64,000 nucleotides of DNA from Nitrobacter sp047149785 (GCF_047149785.1 NZ_BAAGBE010000001.1:1240001-1304000), one strand, 5' to 3'. Shown: positions 26,821 to 38,088, counted from the first letter of the stretch. Program-made: numbers and translations. The notes: generated by a model from the sequence alone, not told the origin.

Positions 26821-28728
26821 TCAGTTGTTGCTGGTGGCGCCGGTGACCTGCGCCACCGCCGCCTGATTGACCGTCGTGCCGATCTCGTTTTCGAGTCTGG
26901 CGATGTACTGGCCGATGTCCTCATCCGACAGACTGCGCTGGAGGCCGTCCTTCAGTTTCTTCATCTCATCGGAAGCGAGATCGAGCGGCGGGTCCTTCAC
27001 GTCGGTGACGCGGAAAACCACCCATTCATCATTGCCCGCGCCCGGCGCCTGCCCGGCTTTGCCCTTGGCCGTGCGGAACGCGGCGGCGACCACCGCGGCG
27101 GCCAGGCCGTCCGTGGCGTCGCGCTTGAAGGCCTTCGCGCTCTCGAGCTTGAGACCGAGACCGGCCGCCTCGTCGGCGAGCTTGCCGCCCTGGTCGAGCT
27201 TGCGGACCATGTCGGCCGCCTTGGCTATCAACCGGCTGCTGATCTGATCATCGCGCCATCGCGCCTCGACCTTGTCCTTGACCTCGTCGAGCGAGCGGTC
27301 GCGCGAGGGCGTGACGCCGAGCACGTCGAACCAGACGAAGCCGTTGTTGCCGATTTGCAGCGCCTCGTTGTCGACGCCGACGTCGCTGGCGAATGCCTGT
27401 CCGATCAGGTCGATTCCCGGCGGAATGCCCGTGACGGGTTTGCCGTCCGGCGCGCGTCCCGATCGGTCGACGGCATCGATGGTGACCGCGGTCAGGCCGA
27501 GCTTCTTGGCGGCCTCGACAACGCTCGCGCCGCCGCCGCGCTCGTCCTCCATCTTGTTATGGAGGTCGTTGACCGAGGCGCGCGCGCGGTCGACCGCGAT
27601 GTCGTGCTTCAGTTTCGCGGCGAGGCTGTCGTAGGTCGGCTGATTCCCCGGTTCGATCTTGCCGACCTTGATGAGCGCGACGCCGAATTTGCCCTGGATC
27701 GGCTGGCTGACCTCGCCGGGTTTCAGCGAGAACGCGGCTTCCGCAGCGGTGGGATCGATGATCTCCGACTTGGAGATTGTGCCAAGCTCGGTATCGGAGG
27801 CGGCGAGGCCGCGCTCCTTGGCGATGTCGTCAAAGGAGGCGCCGCCTGCGATCTTGGTCCGCGCGGCCTGCGCCTCGGCGAGGCTGGGGAACAGGATCTG
27901 CCAGAGCTGTCGCTTTTCGGGCGTGGACAGCCTGTCCTTGCGATTCTCATAGAGCTTTCTGGCGTCGTCGTCGGACACCGTTGTCCGTTTCGCGATCTCC
28001 TCGGGCGTCATCACGACGAATGCAATCTTGCGGAATTCGGGCGCGCGGAACTGCACCTTGTGGGCGTCGAAATAGCTCGTCAGTTGTTCTTGCGTCGGCG
28101 GATCGATGGCTCCGGCCTGGGCCGCGCCGAGCTTGATATAGTCGATCGTGCGCTGCTCGTTCTGGAAACGGTTCAGCATGTCCAGGAGCGTCTTCGAGGG
28201 CTCGACGCCCGCCGCCACCGTGCCGGCGATTTCGCGGCGCAGCGTCGTATGCCGCTGTTCAGCGACGTAGCGCTGTTCGGTGTACCCCATCTGACGGATC
28301 AGGCCGGCGAAGCGCGCCGGATCGAATACATTGTTGGCGCCCTTGAAGTTGGGATCGCTCATGATCTGGCGCCTGATCTCTTCATCGGATGCGTTGAGGC
28401 CCTTGCGCCGGGCGTCCTCGTCAAGGGCCGTCTCCGCGATCACCTGCTGCAACACCTGACGGTCGAGGCCGAGCGCCTTGATCTGGTCGGGGGGCAGCGA
28501 ACGCCCGAGCTGGCGCCCGATCTGCTGCAACCGGTCGGTGTAGATCTGGCGGAACTGCTCGGTCGAAATCTCGGTGCCGCCGACCGTTGCCAGGGTCGAT
28601 TGGCCGAAGCCGTGAAAGATGTCCGCGATGCCCCAGATGCCGAAAGCCACGATCAAAAGACCCATCACGATGGTCATGAGGGTCTTGCCGAGCCAGTTTG
28701 ATGAGGCGTTGCGTATTCCTCGAAGCAT
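26821..28728 (-). CDS. ppiD: PpiD/SurA-type periplasmic peptidyl-prolyl isomerase
   Basis: A membrane-anchored folding helper for exported proteins. The 635-residue product has a short cytoplasmic N-terminus, one transmembrane helix (about 16-36, LMTIVMGLLIVAFGIWGIAD), a SurA_N-like helical region and a central parvulin PPIase domain (about 240-360). The C-terminal region is long. The parvulin motif is diverged, with AFSLKPGEVSQPIQGKFGVALIKV recognisable, so catalytic activity is uncertain. ATG 28728 begins MLRGIRNASS. It lies 40 bases upstream of trpD and is divergent from tpiA across a 250-base gap. Confidence 0.9.
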   Translation of the reverse strand: MLRGIRNASSNWLGKTLMTIVMGLLIVAFGIWGIADIFHGFGQSTLATVGGTEISTEQFRQIYTDRLQQIGRQLGRSLPPDQIKALGLDRQVLQQVIAETALDEDARRKGLNASDEEIRRQIMSDPNFKGANNVFDPARFAGLIRQMGYTEQRYVAEQRHTTLRREIAGTVAAGVEPSKTLLDMLNRFQNEQRTIDYIKLGAAQAGAIDPPTQEQLTSYFDAHKVQFRAPEFRKIAFVVMTPEEIAKRTTVSDDDARKLYENRKDRLSTPEKRQLWQILFPSLAEAQAARTKIAGGASFDDIAKERGLAASDTELGTISKSEIIDPTAAEAAFSLKPGEVSQPIQGKFGVALIKVGKIEPGNQPTYDSLAAKLKHDIAVDRARASVNDLHNKMEDERGGGASVVEAAKKLGLTAVTIDAVDRSGRAPDGKPVTGIPPGIDLIGQAFASDVGVDNEALQIGNNGFVWFDVLGVTPSRDRSLDEVKDKVEARWRDDQISSRLIAKAADMVRKLDQGGKLADEAAGLGLKLESAKAFKRDATDGLAAAVVAAAFRTAKGKAGQAPGAGNDEWVVFRVTDVKDPPLDLASDEMKKLKDGLQRSLSDEDIGQYIARLENEIGTTVNQAAVAQVTGATSNN

Positions 28729-28978
28729 GAGTCCGTACTTTTGCAGGAGGGAGGCGGCTCGCGCTTGAGCGGAAGCCGCGCAGGGTCACCGAGTTGATAA
28801 CGCATCATAAAGTCACGAGCGCGCCGTCGCAACCTCGGCGGGACGCGTTGACCAACAGTCGCGGCCGGCGTCGTAGACTGGCCCCAGCCGATCACGTCTG
28901 CTAGCAAGGCCCGCGAGCCTCGGCATTGGGCTGCCGGTGCCGAAGTGACGAACTGTCGAAATCACCCATGAGAGATCC

Positions 28979-29731
28979 ATGACCGGGTTGCGACCGCTGA
29001 TTGCGGGAAACTGGAAGATGAACGGCCTCAAGGCTTCGGCAAGCGAACTCGGCCAGATGATCGTGGGCTCGAACGGCCCTGCGCAAAAGGCCGATCTGCT
29101 GATCTGTCCACCGGCGACGCTGGTGTTGGCCTTTGCGGGGGCAGTCCAGGGCTCGCCGTTGCGGATCGGCGCGCAGGATTGCCACCCCCAGCCTTCCGGA
29201 GCCCATACGGGCGATATTTCCGCCGAGATGGTGGCCGATGCGGGTGCCACAGCCATTATCGTCGGCCATTCCGAGCGACGCGCCGATCATGGCGAGACCG
29301 ACGCCCTGGTCCGGCAAAAGGCGGAAGCCGCGTGGCGAGCGGGGTTGATCGCCATCGTCTGCGTCGGCGAGACCCAGGACCAGCGGGACGCCGGAGAAAC
29401 GCTTGAGGTCGTCGGGCGGCAGCTTGCGGGCTCGCTGCCGGACGGTGCGACGGCCGCAAATCTCGTCGTTGCCTACGAGCCGGTCTGGGCTATTGGCACC
29501 GGACGCACCCCGACGTCGCAGGATGTGCAGGAGGTTCACGGATTTATCCGCGATCAGCTCACGCAACGCTTTAGCGGGGAGGGACGCAAGGTCCGCATTC
29601 TCTACGGCGGGTCGGTAAAGCCGTCGAACGCCGCGGAGTTGCTGGCGGTTCCGAACGTGAACGGGGCGCTGATCGGCGGCGCCAGCCTCAAGGCCACGGA
29701 TTTCCTTGGGATCGCCCAAGCTGTTGCCTGA
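28979..29731 (+). CDS. tpiA: Triosephosphate isomerase
   Basis: Interconverts dihydroxyacetone phosphate and glyceraldehyde 3-phosphate. The 250-residue TIM barrel has the catalytic set N11 and K13 in GNWKMN, H97 in VGHSERR and E167 in AYEPVWAIGTG, plus the phosphate-binding YGGSVKP. ATG is at 28979. It starts the plus-strand block tpiA-secG-(glycosyltransferase)-pyrG; in this window eno is the other glycolytic gene. Confidence 0.97.
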   Translation: MTGLRPLIAGNWKMNGLKASASELGQMIVGSNGPAQKADLLICPPATLVLAFAGAVQGSPLRIGAQDCHPQPSGAHTGDISAEMVADAGATAIIVGHSERRADHGETDALVRQKAEAAWRAGLIAIVCVGETQDQRDAGETLEVVGRQLAGSLPDGATAANLVVAYEPVWAIGTGRTPTSQDVQEVHGFIRDQLTQRFSGEGRKVRILYGGSVKPSNAAELLAVPNVNGALIGGASLKATDFLGIAQAVA

Positions 29732-29875
29732 CGGGTCCAAACCGCGGGAGTGAGCCGGCCTTCCGGGGGTGGCAACGTCGCGCCCGATCTAGTAGATACC
29801 TGACCCAGTAGATATAAGCCCCGCAAGCTTGTGTTTTCCGGCCGGCCGGAGCGCGCTTGTGATGGAAGGCCAGAG

Positions 29876-30265
29876 ATGCAGACCGTTATTGTCGTCCTCC
29901 ACCTGATGATCGTTTCAGCGCTGACTGTTGTCGTTCTGCTGCAGAAGTCCGAGGGCGGCGGCCTTGGCATGGGCGGCGGCGCCGGCTTCATGTCGAGCCG
30001 GGGCACTGCGAACCTGCTGACCCGCACCACGGCCATCCTCGCGGCCGGCTTCTTCCTGACCAGCATGTTCCTGTCATGGCTTGCGGGCTACGAACATGCG
30101 CCAAGTTCAATTCTGGACAGGGCGCCGGCGTCACAGTCGCAGCCGGCGGGAGGCGCGACGCCGGTTGCTCCGCCGACCAGTGGCGGCCTCCTGGATTCGC
30201 TGAAACAATCCGAGCAGCCGGCCGCGCCGGCGCCCGCGGGTCCGCAGGCGCCGCGGTCGAACTAA
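29876..30265 (+). CDS. secG: Preprotein translocase subunit SecG
   Basis: Small subunit of the SecYEG channel in the inner membrane. The 129-residue product has two transmembrane helices (about 4-22 and 51-70) around the conserved cytoplasmic loop LLQKSEGGGLGMGGG. A Pro/Ala-rich C-terminal tail follows, common in Alphaproteobacteria. I chose ATG 29876, since the sequence starts MQTVIVVLHLMIV as in homologues; the in-frame start at 29831 adds 15 polar residues. It lies 144 bases after tpiA. Confidence 0.96.
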   Translation: MQTVIVVLHLMIVSALTVVVLLQKSEGGGLGMGGGAGFMSSRGTANLLTRTTAILAAGFFLTSMFLSWLAGYEHAPSSILDRAPASQSQPAGGATPVAPPTSGGLLDSLKQSEQPAAPAPAGPQAPRSN

Positions 30266-30266
30266 G

Positions 30267-31211
30267 GTGTCGCCTGCCCGACCAGACGCAGGCGTCCCGC
30301 ATAGCCGCCGACTGACACATGTCGTGATCGCCCACCGAGGCGATCATCCGTATTTCAAGGCGAGCGTTGCGGCCGCCCGCCGTTATGCGCAGGTCCACGT
30401 TCTGACCTATGCCGAGCCCGACGCCGACCGCGACTTCGCCGATCTGGCGGCGTCCTATGTACATCTCTCCGGAGGTTCCGTTCGATACGAGCTGTCATGG
30501 TGCCTGCGCCGCTATTTTTTGATGCGCGATCTGTTCCGGCGCGAAAAGATTTCGGAGGGCTGGCTTCTCGACAGCGACCTGCTGCTGGTGGATGCGCTGC
30601 CGGATCGCAGCCGATTTCCGGAAGGGACGATCTGTGCGCTATCGGCGCCGCCGGTTGACGACCCGCTCGACCGCCATTTCTCGCCGCATTGTTCCTTCTG
30701 GACGCTTGAGGCGCTCGAAAGCTTCTGCAATTTCATGATCAACGCTTATGCACGCCGTTCCGAACAGCTTCGCGCTCTCGACCGCGAGCGCCGCAGCCGC
30801 GGCATTACCAGTGCGATGAGCGATATGATCCTGCTGGGTCAATGGGGGCTGGACGATCCCCGGGTCTTCAACACCTTTGATTTCACCGACGGCGGAATGA
30901 TCGACCACAATCTGCGCGGCCATGAGCAACCCGTTGGAGTCAAATTGAAAAGTCGTTTCGGAAATAAGGTACTGATCCGGCGCAACGGTCACTGGTGGAC
31001 TGAAACTGACGAAGGGCGCCTGATCCCATTGCGCTGTGTGCATTTCCAGGGCGCGGCCAAGATATTGATTAAGGATTTTGCCCGAGGGCGACATGTTTCT
31101 TTTGCTGTGAAAGCGTGGGCCAGATGGTCCATCAACAGCTTGCGCCTGTTTCTGCGGCACATGAAAAACCGCCCGTTGCCTGTTGAGCGACCTACTTTAT
31201 CTTCCAGTTAA
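30267..31211 (+). CDS. Putative GT-A-like glycosyltransferase, unrecognised family
   Basis: I do not recognise this 314-residue protein with confidence. It contains a LLDSDLLLV stretch (about residue 98), resembling the DxD metal/sugar-nucleotide motif of GT-A glycosyltransferases. It also has a plausible N-terminal Rossmann-like strand (THVVIAHRGDHPYFKASVAAARRYA). The GTG at 30267 lies one base after the secG stop, and a GTG around residue 19 is an alternative start. It separates secG from pyrG, and its 3' end looks poorer in G+C than its neighbours, which might mean acquisition by transfer. Function and substrate are unknown. Confidence 0.6.
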   Translation: MSPARPDAGVPHSRRLTHVVIAHRGDHPYFKASVAAARRYAQVHVLTYAEPDADRDFADLAASYVHLSGGSVRYELSWCLRRYFLMRDLFRREKISEGWLLDSDLLLVDALPDRSRFPEGTICALSAPPVDDPLDRHFSPHCSFWTLEALESFCNFMINAYARRSEQLRALDRERRSRGITSAMSDMILLGQWGLDDPRVFNTFDFTDGGMIDHNLRGHEQPVGVKLKSRFGNKVLIRRNGHWWTETDEGRLIPLRCVHFQGAAKILIKDFARGRHVSFAVKAWARWSINSLRLFLRHMKNRPLPVERPTLSSS

Positions 31212-31297
31212 CTTCTTCCCAATCCAACGGACTACGCGCGCGGAACCGAATTTTCACGCTCGCAGAATCGATTTTGGAGCCTTAAAGATTGAGCCCC

Positions 31298-32929
<1,632 letters not shown>

Positions 32930-33118
32930 CTCGGTACGATACGCTGCCGCGCCCAGCCGGCTAGTTGCAAAAATGTGACCCTTGCCGGATTTCGATTGCA
33001 CCGGAGTCGAATGCTGATTGCTGTCTGCTGCGGCGGATCGATAATGCGTCCGAGAGTCGCAGGGGATGTGCCAACGTTCGATTTTTGCAGCACTTGCTTT
33101 GATTTCTGGGGAACACTC

Positions 33119-33895
33119 ATGAAGAAGATTTTGCTCGCCACTTCGGCGCTGCTCGCGACCGCTAGCGTGGCATCGGCTGCCGATCTCGCGGCCAGGCATT
33201 ATACCAAGGCGCCCGTCGCACCGATCGCCACGGTCTATGACTGGACTGGCTTCTACATCGGCGGACATGTCGGCGGCGGCTGGGGTGATCAGGGAAGTAC
33301 CGAATTACCGCCGGGAACCGGGGCTTTTCCGGTCGGAACTGCATTCGCTAAGAATCACCCAAGTGGTTTTCTTGGCGGTGTTCAGGGCGGATATAACTGG
33401 CAATTCACCAACATCGTCTTGGGCGTGGAAGGGGAATACTCCTGGGCGGATATGAAGGGAGACGCTCAAACGACGAGCATTCCGTTCCCAGCCATCGTCA
33501 CTCATACCACTACGAAAGTTGACGATATCGCAACGGTTACGGGCCGCGTCGGTTACGCGTTCAACAACTGGCTCTTCTACGGCAAGGGTGGTTGGGCTTG
33601 GGCGCGCACCGGATCCAATTCCGAGGTGACGCGTTCAGGTGTTCCGTTCAACTACACCTCGTCAGGGAGCGACCGGGATGGTTGGGTGGTCGGCGCCGGC
33701 ATCGAATGGGGCTTCGCGCCTAATTGGTCCGCCAAGATCGAGTATGAACATATCGACCTCGGCAACAAGACCGTGCAAATCAATTCGACCGCAGCGGCGA
33801 CATCGTTTGTCGATTCGTCCAGCCAGATTGACGTGGTAAAAGCAGGCGTAAACTATCGCTTCAATTGGGGCGGTCCGGTCGGCGCGAGATACTAA
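33119..33895 (+). CDS. Outer-membrane beta-barrel protein (Omp25/Omp31-RopB-like)
   Basis: A 258-residue exported protein. It has a clear signal peptide (MKKILLATSALLATASVASA, cleaved before ADLAA), the hallmark DWTGFYIGGHVGGGWG strand, alternating Gly/aromatic barrel strands (GGVQGGYNWQF; GRVGYAFNNWLFYGKGGWAWA), and a C-terminal strand KAGVNYRFNW. This matches the small outer-membrane barrels abundant in Rhizobiales. ATG 33119 has GGGGA upstream. A perfect intrinsic terminator follows, so it is probably monocistronic. The 189-base upstream gap presumably carries its promoter. Confidence 0.9.
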   Translation: MKKILLATSALLATASVASAADLAARHYTKAPVAPIATVYDWTGFYIGGHVGGGWGDQGSTELPPGTGAFPVGTAFAKNHPSGFLGGVQGGYNWQFTNIVLGVEGEYSWADMKGDAQTTSIPFPAIVTHTTTKVDDIATVTGRVGYAFNNWLFYGKGGWAWARTGSNSEVTRSGVPFNYTSSGSDRDGWVVGAGIEWGFAPNWSAKIEYEHIDLGNKTVQINSTAAATSFVDSSSQIDVVKAGVNYRFNWGGPVGARY

Positions 33896-33932
33896 TCGCC
33901 GAAGATCGATTTATTTCTCCAGGATGCTTCTG

Positions 33933-33958
33933 GGCCAGTCGCAAGACTGGCCTTTTTT
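33933..33958 (+). terminator. Rho-independent terminator after barrel gene
   Basis: GGCCAGTC (33933-33940), loop GCAA, GACTGGCC (33945-33952), then six T residues. The eight-base stem is perfect with a GNRA tetraloop. It lies 38 bases past the barrel-protein stop codon on the plus strand. Confidence 0.93.
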
Positions 33959-34192
33959 CATGCAACGGAGCTGCGTGTCCAAGGCGCGCGGAAGCGGTCC
34001 CTGTTGTTCGAGCGGCCAAGTCTGCAGAGCGGGAGTCTCGATCGATCCGATATCATCGAGAACTGCTTTGGCGGTAGATGCGTGAGCACGGCCGGATACT
34101 GCTTCCGGCGCAATCCTCAACTGGAAGCCGTGCAAGCGGGGTTGATCCCGTCGCTGCCGGCCTGCATGGTCGGCCAGCAAAGGAAATCCGTC

Positions 34193-35056
34193 TTGAATCA
34201 GTCTCTCTCCGCCGCGCCCGTCGTCGCCGTCGGCTCCGTCGCTTTCGGTCAGGACCGGCCGCTGTCGGTCATCGCCGGCCCGTGCCAGATGGAAAGCCGG
34301 GCCCACGCGCTTGAAGTCGCCGGCGCGCTGAAGGAGATCGCCGCGCGGCTGAACATCGGCCTTGTCTTCAAGTCCTCGTTCGACAAGGCCAACCGCACCA
34401 GCGCCTCGGGCGCGCGCGGAATCGGACTGAAGCAGGCGCTGCCGGTCTTCGCGGAGATCCGTGCCTCGCTCGGCTTGCCGGTGCTGACCGACGTGCACGA
34501 GGCCGCGCAATGCGCCGAGGTCGCGCAGGCGGTCGACGTGTTGCAGATCCCAGCGTTCCTGTGCCGGCAGACCGACCTTTTGCTGGCGGCGGCGGCGACC
34601 GGCAAGGTTATCAACGTCAAGAAAGGGCAATTCCTGGCGCCCTGGGACATGGCGAACGTGGTCGCCAAGATCACCGGCGGCGGCAACCGCAATGTGCTCG
34701 TGACCGAGCGCGGCGTCTCCTTCGGCTACAATACGCTGGTCTCGGACATGCGCGCGCTGCCGATCCTGGCGCGCACCACCGGCGCGCCCGTCATCTTCGA
34801 CGCCACCCATTCGGTGCAGCAGCCGGGCGGGAAGGGGGCATCCTCCGGCGGCGAGCGCGAATTCGTCCCGGTATTGGCGCGCGCGGCCGTGGCGGTCGGC
34901 GTCGCCGGCGTGTTCATCGAGACCCATCCCGATCCCGATCATGCCCCGTCTGACGGTCCCAACATGGTGCCGCTTCGCGAGTTCGAGGCGCTGGTGCGGC
35001 GGTTGATGGCGTTCGACGCGCTGGCGAAGGCGGCCGATCCGGCCCCTGCGAAATGA
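34193..35056 (+). CDS. kdsA: 2-dehydro-3-deoxyphosphooctonate aldolase (KDO-8-P synthase)
   Basis: Condenses phosphoenolpyruvate and arabinose 5-phosphate to KDO-8-phosphate for the inner core of lipopolysaccharide. Family blocks are visible: IAGPCQMES, VFKSSFDKANRTS, VLTDVHE, VLQIPAFLCRQTDLL, KKGQFLAPWDM and FDATHSVQQPGG. I chose TTG 34193 (287 residues) because AGGAAA lies about eight bases upstream and homology begins there. ATG 34166 would give nine more residues. It complements the lpx genes at the other end of the window. Confidence 0.94.
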   Translation: MNQSLSAAPVVAVGSVAFGQDRPLSVIAGPCQMESRAHALEVAGALKEIAARLNIGLVFKSSFDKANRTSASGARGIGLKQALPVFAEIRASLGLPVLTDVHEAAQCAEVAQAVDVLQIPAFLCRQTDLLLAAAATGKVINVKKGQFLAPWDMANVVAKITGGGNRNVLVTERGVSFGYNTLVSDMRALPILARTTGAPVIFDATHSVQQPGGKGASSGGEREFVPVLARAAVAVGVAGVFIETHPDPDHAPSDGPNMVPLREFEALVRRLMAFDALAKAADPAPAK

Positions 35057-36264
35057 CATCGGCCACTCCGGCCGCGGCCGGACCGCACAAGTTGCCGCCG
35101 CTCCTGAATATTGTCGCGCTCGCCACCTTCGCGGCAAGCCTGTCGACGCGCGCGCTGGACCCGGTGCTGCCGCATGTCGCCGACGACATGTCGGTGACGG
35201 TCGCAACGGCCGCCGGCCTGACGGCGGTCACCGCCTTCTCGTTTGCGCTCGTGCAGCCGCTGATCGGCGCGGCCGCCGACGTGTTCGGCAAGGCGCGGCT
35301 GATGCTGGCGTGCCTGGTGCTGCTCGGCATCGCGAACGTCGCCGGCGCGCTGTGCACATCCTACAGCGCGCTGTTCGTGACGCGCATCTTCGCCGGCGTC
35401 GCATCGGGCGGCGTTTTTCCGGTCGCGCTCGGCATGGCGAGCGACCTCGTGCCGGTCTCCAAGCGGCAGGTGGCGATCGGCAGGACGATCGCGGGCACGG
35501 TGAGCGGCAATCTGCTCGGCGCTTCCTTTTCCGGCGTGATCGGCGATCTCGTCGGCTGGCGCGGTGTGCTTGTCGTGCTCGGCGTGCTGGTTCTGGCTGC
35601 CTCGATCGCCGTCGGCGCTGGATTCCGCCGCGGCAATGCGATCGTGGCCTCGCGGCAGATGAAGTTCACGGACCTGCGCCATGGCTACCGGCAGATCTTC
35701 ACCAATCCCAACGCCAGGGTCTGCTACTCCGCGGTTTTCATCGAAGGCTGCTGCGTGTTTGGACTGTTTCCTTACGTCGCGGCGTTTCTGTTTGAACTCG
35801 GCGAAACGCGGCTTTCGGTTGCTGGCATCGTCATCGCGGGATTTGCGGTCGGCGGCCTGTTCTACACGATGACGGTGTCGCGCTTGCTGTCGGTGTTCGG
35901 CATCCGCGGCATGATGATATCGGGCGCAGTGCTGGCGGCGGCGCAGATCGTCGCCGTTGGTCTCGGTCCGGACTGGCCCATCCAGGTGCTCAGCTTCGTC
36001 CTGATGGGCTGGGGCTTCTACATGCTGCACGGCTGCCTGCAGGTGTTCGCCAGCGAACTGTCCGAGCAGGCGCGGGCGACCGCGTTGTCGCTGCATTCGT
36101 TCTTTTTCTACATGGGACAGACAGCCGGTCCGATCGCCTATGGTGCGAGCCTCGCCTGGGCGGGGAAATTTCCGACCCTCGCCGCGAACGCGATCGTCAT
36201 CGCGATTCTCGGCTTGGTCTGCGCGCGACTGCTCGTCGGGAAGGCCGGATCGTCCACGGGGTAG
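35053..36264 (+). CDS. MFS transporter (kdsA-linked)
   Basis: A 403-residue polytopic membrane protein with about 12 hydrophobic segments and the MFS loop motif GAAADVFGKARLM between helices 2 and 3. It looks like a drug/metabolite antiporter-type efflux carrier, but the substrate cannot be inferred. Its ATG overlaps the kdsA stop (ATGA at 35053-35056), so translation is coupled. It converges with another MFS gene two bases downstream. Confidence 0.85.
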   Translation: MTSATPAAAGPHKLPPLLNIVALATFAASLSTRALDPVLPHVADDMSVTVATAAGLTAVTAFSFALVQPLIGAAADVFGKARLMLACLVLLGIANVAGALCTSYSALFVTRIFAGVASGGVFPVALGMASDLVPVSKRQVAIGRTIAGTVSGNLLGASFSGVIGDLVGWRGVLVVLGVLVLAASIAVGAGFRRGNAIVASRQMKFTDLRHGYRQIFTNPNARVCYSAVFIEGCCVFGLFPYVAAFLFELGETRLSVAGIVIAGFAVGGLFYTMTVSRLLSVFGIRGMMISGAVLAAAQIVAVGLGPDWPIQVLSFVLMGWGFYMLHGCLQVFASELSEQARATALSLHSFFFYMGQTAGPIAYGASLAWAGKFPTLAANAIVIAILGLVCARLLVGKAGSSTG

Positions 36265-36266
36265 CG

Positions 36267-37517
36267 TCAGGACGAAAATTGCGGAGCGCCGGATGGTCGC
36301 GCCGGCAGGCGTGCGCAGGCCGGCCTGAGAACGCCGCCGAATCCGAGCCACAGCGCAAGCGAGCCCAGCGCAAAGCCACCCAGGATCAGGAACGCCAGCG
36401 GGTAGCCGACGCTTTGCGCGATCCAGCCGCCGATCGCGGGACTCAGCGCGGCGCCGATGCCCTGCACGGTCATGACCGCGCCCTGGCCGACATTGATGCG
36501 ACCGGTGCCGTTGAGGATGCGTGCGACGAGGCCGGGCACCGCCACGCTCTGCAACCCGGCGCCGACACCGTCGAGCAACTGAACGGGGACGACGCCCCAA
36601 CTCGTGATCAGGCCGGCGGCGATCGCCCCGCGGACTGGCAGCGACGCGAACGAAATCAGCATCACCAGCCAATAGCCTTCCTTTTCCGCGAGCCGCATCG
36701 CGAACAGCGAGGTGAGGATCATCGTGCCCTGGGCGATGACGATGGTGGCGGCGACGAAGCCGGCCGGGTCGGCGCCGCGTTCGGAGACCACCGCCAGGCC
36801 GTAGAGCGGCAGCATCGCGGCGTTCCCGAGATGAAAGAAAGCGAGCGCCGCCGCCAGGATCAGCAGCGGCTTGCAGCGGACCAGCACGTCGAAGCCGCTG
36901 ACCTCGCCGGCATGATCGCCGCTGTCGTGCACGCCGCGGGCGGCGGCATCGTCGATAGCGTCCCTCGGGATCATCAGGACGCATGCAATCGAGATCAGGC
37001 CGAACACCGCGGCGAGAATAAACACCGCGACGAACCCGAACTGCCAGCCGACGAAACCCGAAAGGGCCGCCCCGACCATGTTGCCGGCATGATTGAAAGC
37101 CTGGTTGCGGCCATTCTGCCGGTTGAAGCCGGTTTGCCGCACCATCCCGAGCGTGATGCCGGTAACCGCCGGAACAATCGCAGCCCCCGCCACCGCGGTT
37201 GCGATTTGTGAAAACGTCACCACCCAGAAATCCTGGGACAGCAAGATGATCGCGGAGGCGAGCACCGTGCAGATGCCGGGAAAGATGACGTAGGCGCGTT
37301 TGTTGCGGGTGGCATCCACCAGCGCGCCGACCGGCGTCGTCATCAGTGTCCCCGCGACGCCGCCGACGGTCAGGATGGTGCCGATCCAGCCGCTCTGCCA
37401 GCCATGAGCCAGCAGGAAAACGCCGACGAACGGCCCGATCCCGGCCTGCATGTCGGCCATGAAGAAATTCAGCGCTTCAAGCGGACGGATGCCGCGCGAC
37501 GGCTGGTCATGTGTCAA
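36267..37517 (-). CDS. MFS transporter, second family member
   Basis: A 416-residue polytopic membrane protein with about 12 hydrophobic helices and a loop 2-3 motif, TTPVGALVDATRNKR, that fits the MFS consensus. It is not closely similar to the neighbouring convergent MFS protein: the N-terminus MTHDQPSRGIRPLEALNFFMADMQ and the long central loop differ. Substrate is unknown. The start is ATG 37517. The 94-base gap to queF on the same strand holds nothing I can identify. Confidence 0.85.
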   Translation of the reverse strand: MTHDQPSRGIRPLEALNFFMADMQAGIGPFVGVFLLAHGWQSGWIGTILTVGGVAGTLMTTPVGALVDATRNKRAYVIFPGICTVLASAIILLSQDFWVVTFSQIATAVAGAAIVPAVTGITLGMVRQTGFNRQNGRNQAFNHAGNMVGAALSGFVGWQFGFVAVFILAAVFGLISIACVLMIPRDAIDDAAARGVHDSGDHAGEVSGFDVLVRCKPLLILAAALAFFHLGNAAMLPLYGLAVVSERGADPAGFVAATIVIAQGTMILTSLFAMRLAEKEGYWLVMLISFASLPVRGAIAAGLITSWGVVPVQLLDGVGAGLQSVAVPGLVARILNGTGRINVGQGAVMTVQGIGAALSPAIGGWIAQSVGYPLAFLILGGFALGSLALWLGFGGVLRPACARLPARPSGAPQFSS

Positions 37518-37611
37518 GCGGCTTTACCCAAGGATCTCAATCATTCCGCTGGGGACGCAAACGCGGTCGATGCAAGCCGGTTCCCACTCGTCGGCGCATA
37601 AGAGCTGACGG

Positions 37612-38088
37612 TCAGCCCCTGCCGCGATACGGCGCCACGTCCTGGTCGGGAATCCAGAGGCCCTTTGGTGCCTTGCCGGTCTGCCAGAACACGTCGATCG
37701 GAATGCCGCCGCGCGGATACCAGTAGCCGCCGATGCGCAGCCATTTCGGGCCGACCGCGGCCGCGATGCGCTTGCCGATCGCCACGGTGCAATCCTCGTG
37801 AAAAGCACCATGGTTGCGGAAGCTCGCCAGATAAAGTTTGAGCGATTTCGACTCCAGCAGCCACGATCCCGGCACATAGTCGATCACCAGATGCGCGAAG
37901 TCCGGCTGGCCGGTGACCGGACACAGCGCGGTAAACTCCGGCGCCGTGAAGCGTGCGACGTAATCAGTGTCCTTTTGCGGATTGGCCACACGGTCCAGTT
38001 TCGCGGCTTGCGGCGAATCCGGCCACGTCACGGCGCGGCCGAGTTGCAGGTCGGGCGATTTTGGCGAGGAGGGAGGCTTTCGTGGCAT
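37612..38088 (-). CDS. queF: NADPH-dependent 7-cyano-7-deazaguanine reductase
   Basis: Reduces preQ0 to preQ1 in queuosine biosynthesis. The 158-residue product is the short, unimodular QueF type. Catalytic C56 lies in TALCPVTGQPD with D63 nearby, and the QueF-specific ESKSLKLYLASFRN and HEDC motifs are present. I chose ATG 38088, since GGAG lies six bases upstream; the longer ORF from 38289 adds 67 residues without family resemblance. It is divergent from eno across a 230-base gap. The other queuosine genes are not in the window. Confidence 0.96.
   Translation of the reverse strand: MPRKPPSSPKSPDLQLGRAVTWPDSPQAAKLDRVANPQKDTDYVARFTAPEFTALCPVTGQPDFAHLVIDYVPGSWLLESKSLKLYLASFRNHGAFHEDCTVAIGKRIAAAVGPKWLRIGGYWYPRGGIPIDVFWQTGKAPKGLWIPDQDVAPYRGRG

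Noticed and set aside
26122..28701. 859-codon plus-strand open frame
   Set aside because: It lies antisense to trpD and the PpiD-like gene, which have clear family motifs. The translation is Arg/Asp/Ala-rich without recognisable domains, a GC-rich shadow frame.
34939..36984. 681-codon minus-strand open frame
   Set aside because: It is antisense to the 3' end of kdsA and an MFS gene, with low-complexity Arg-rich content and no family motif.
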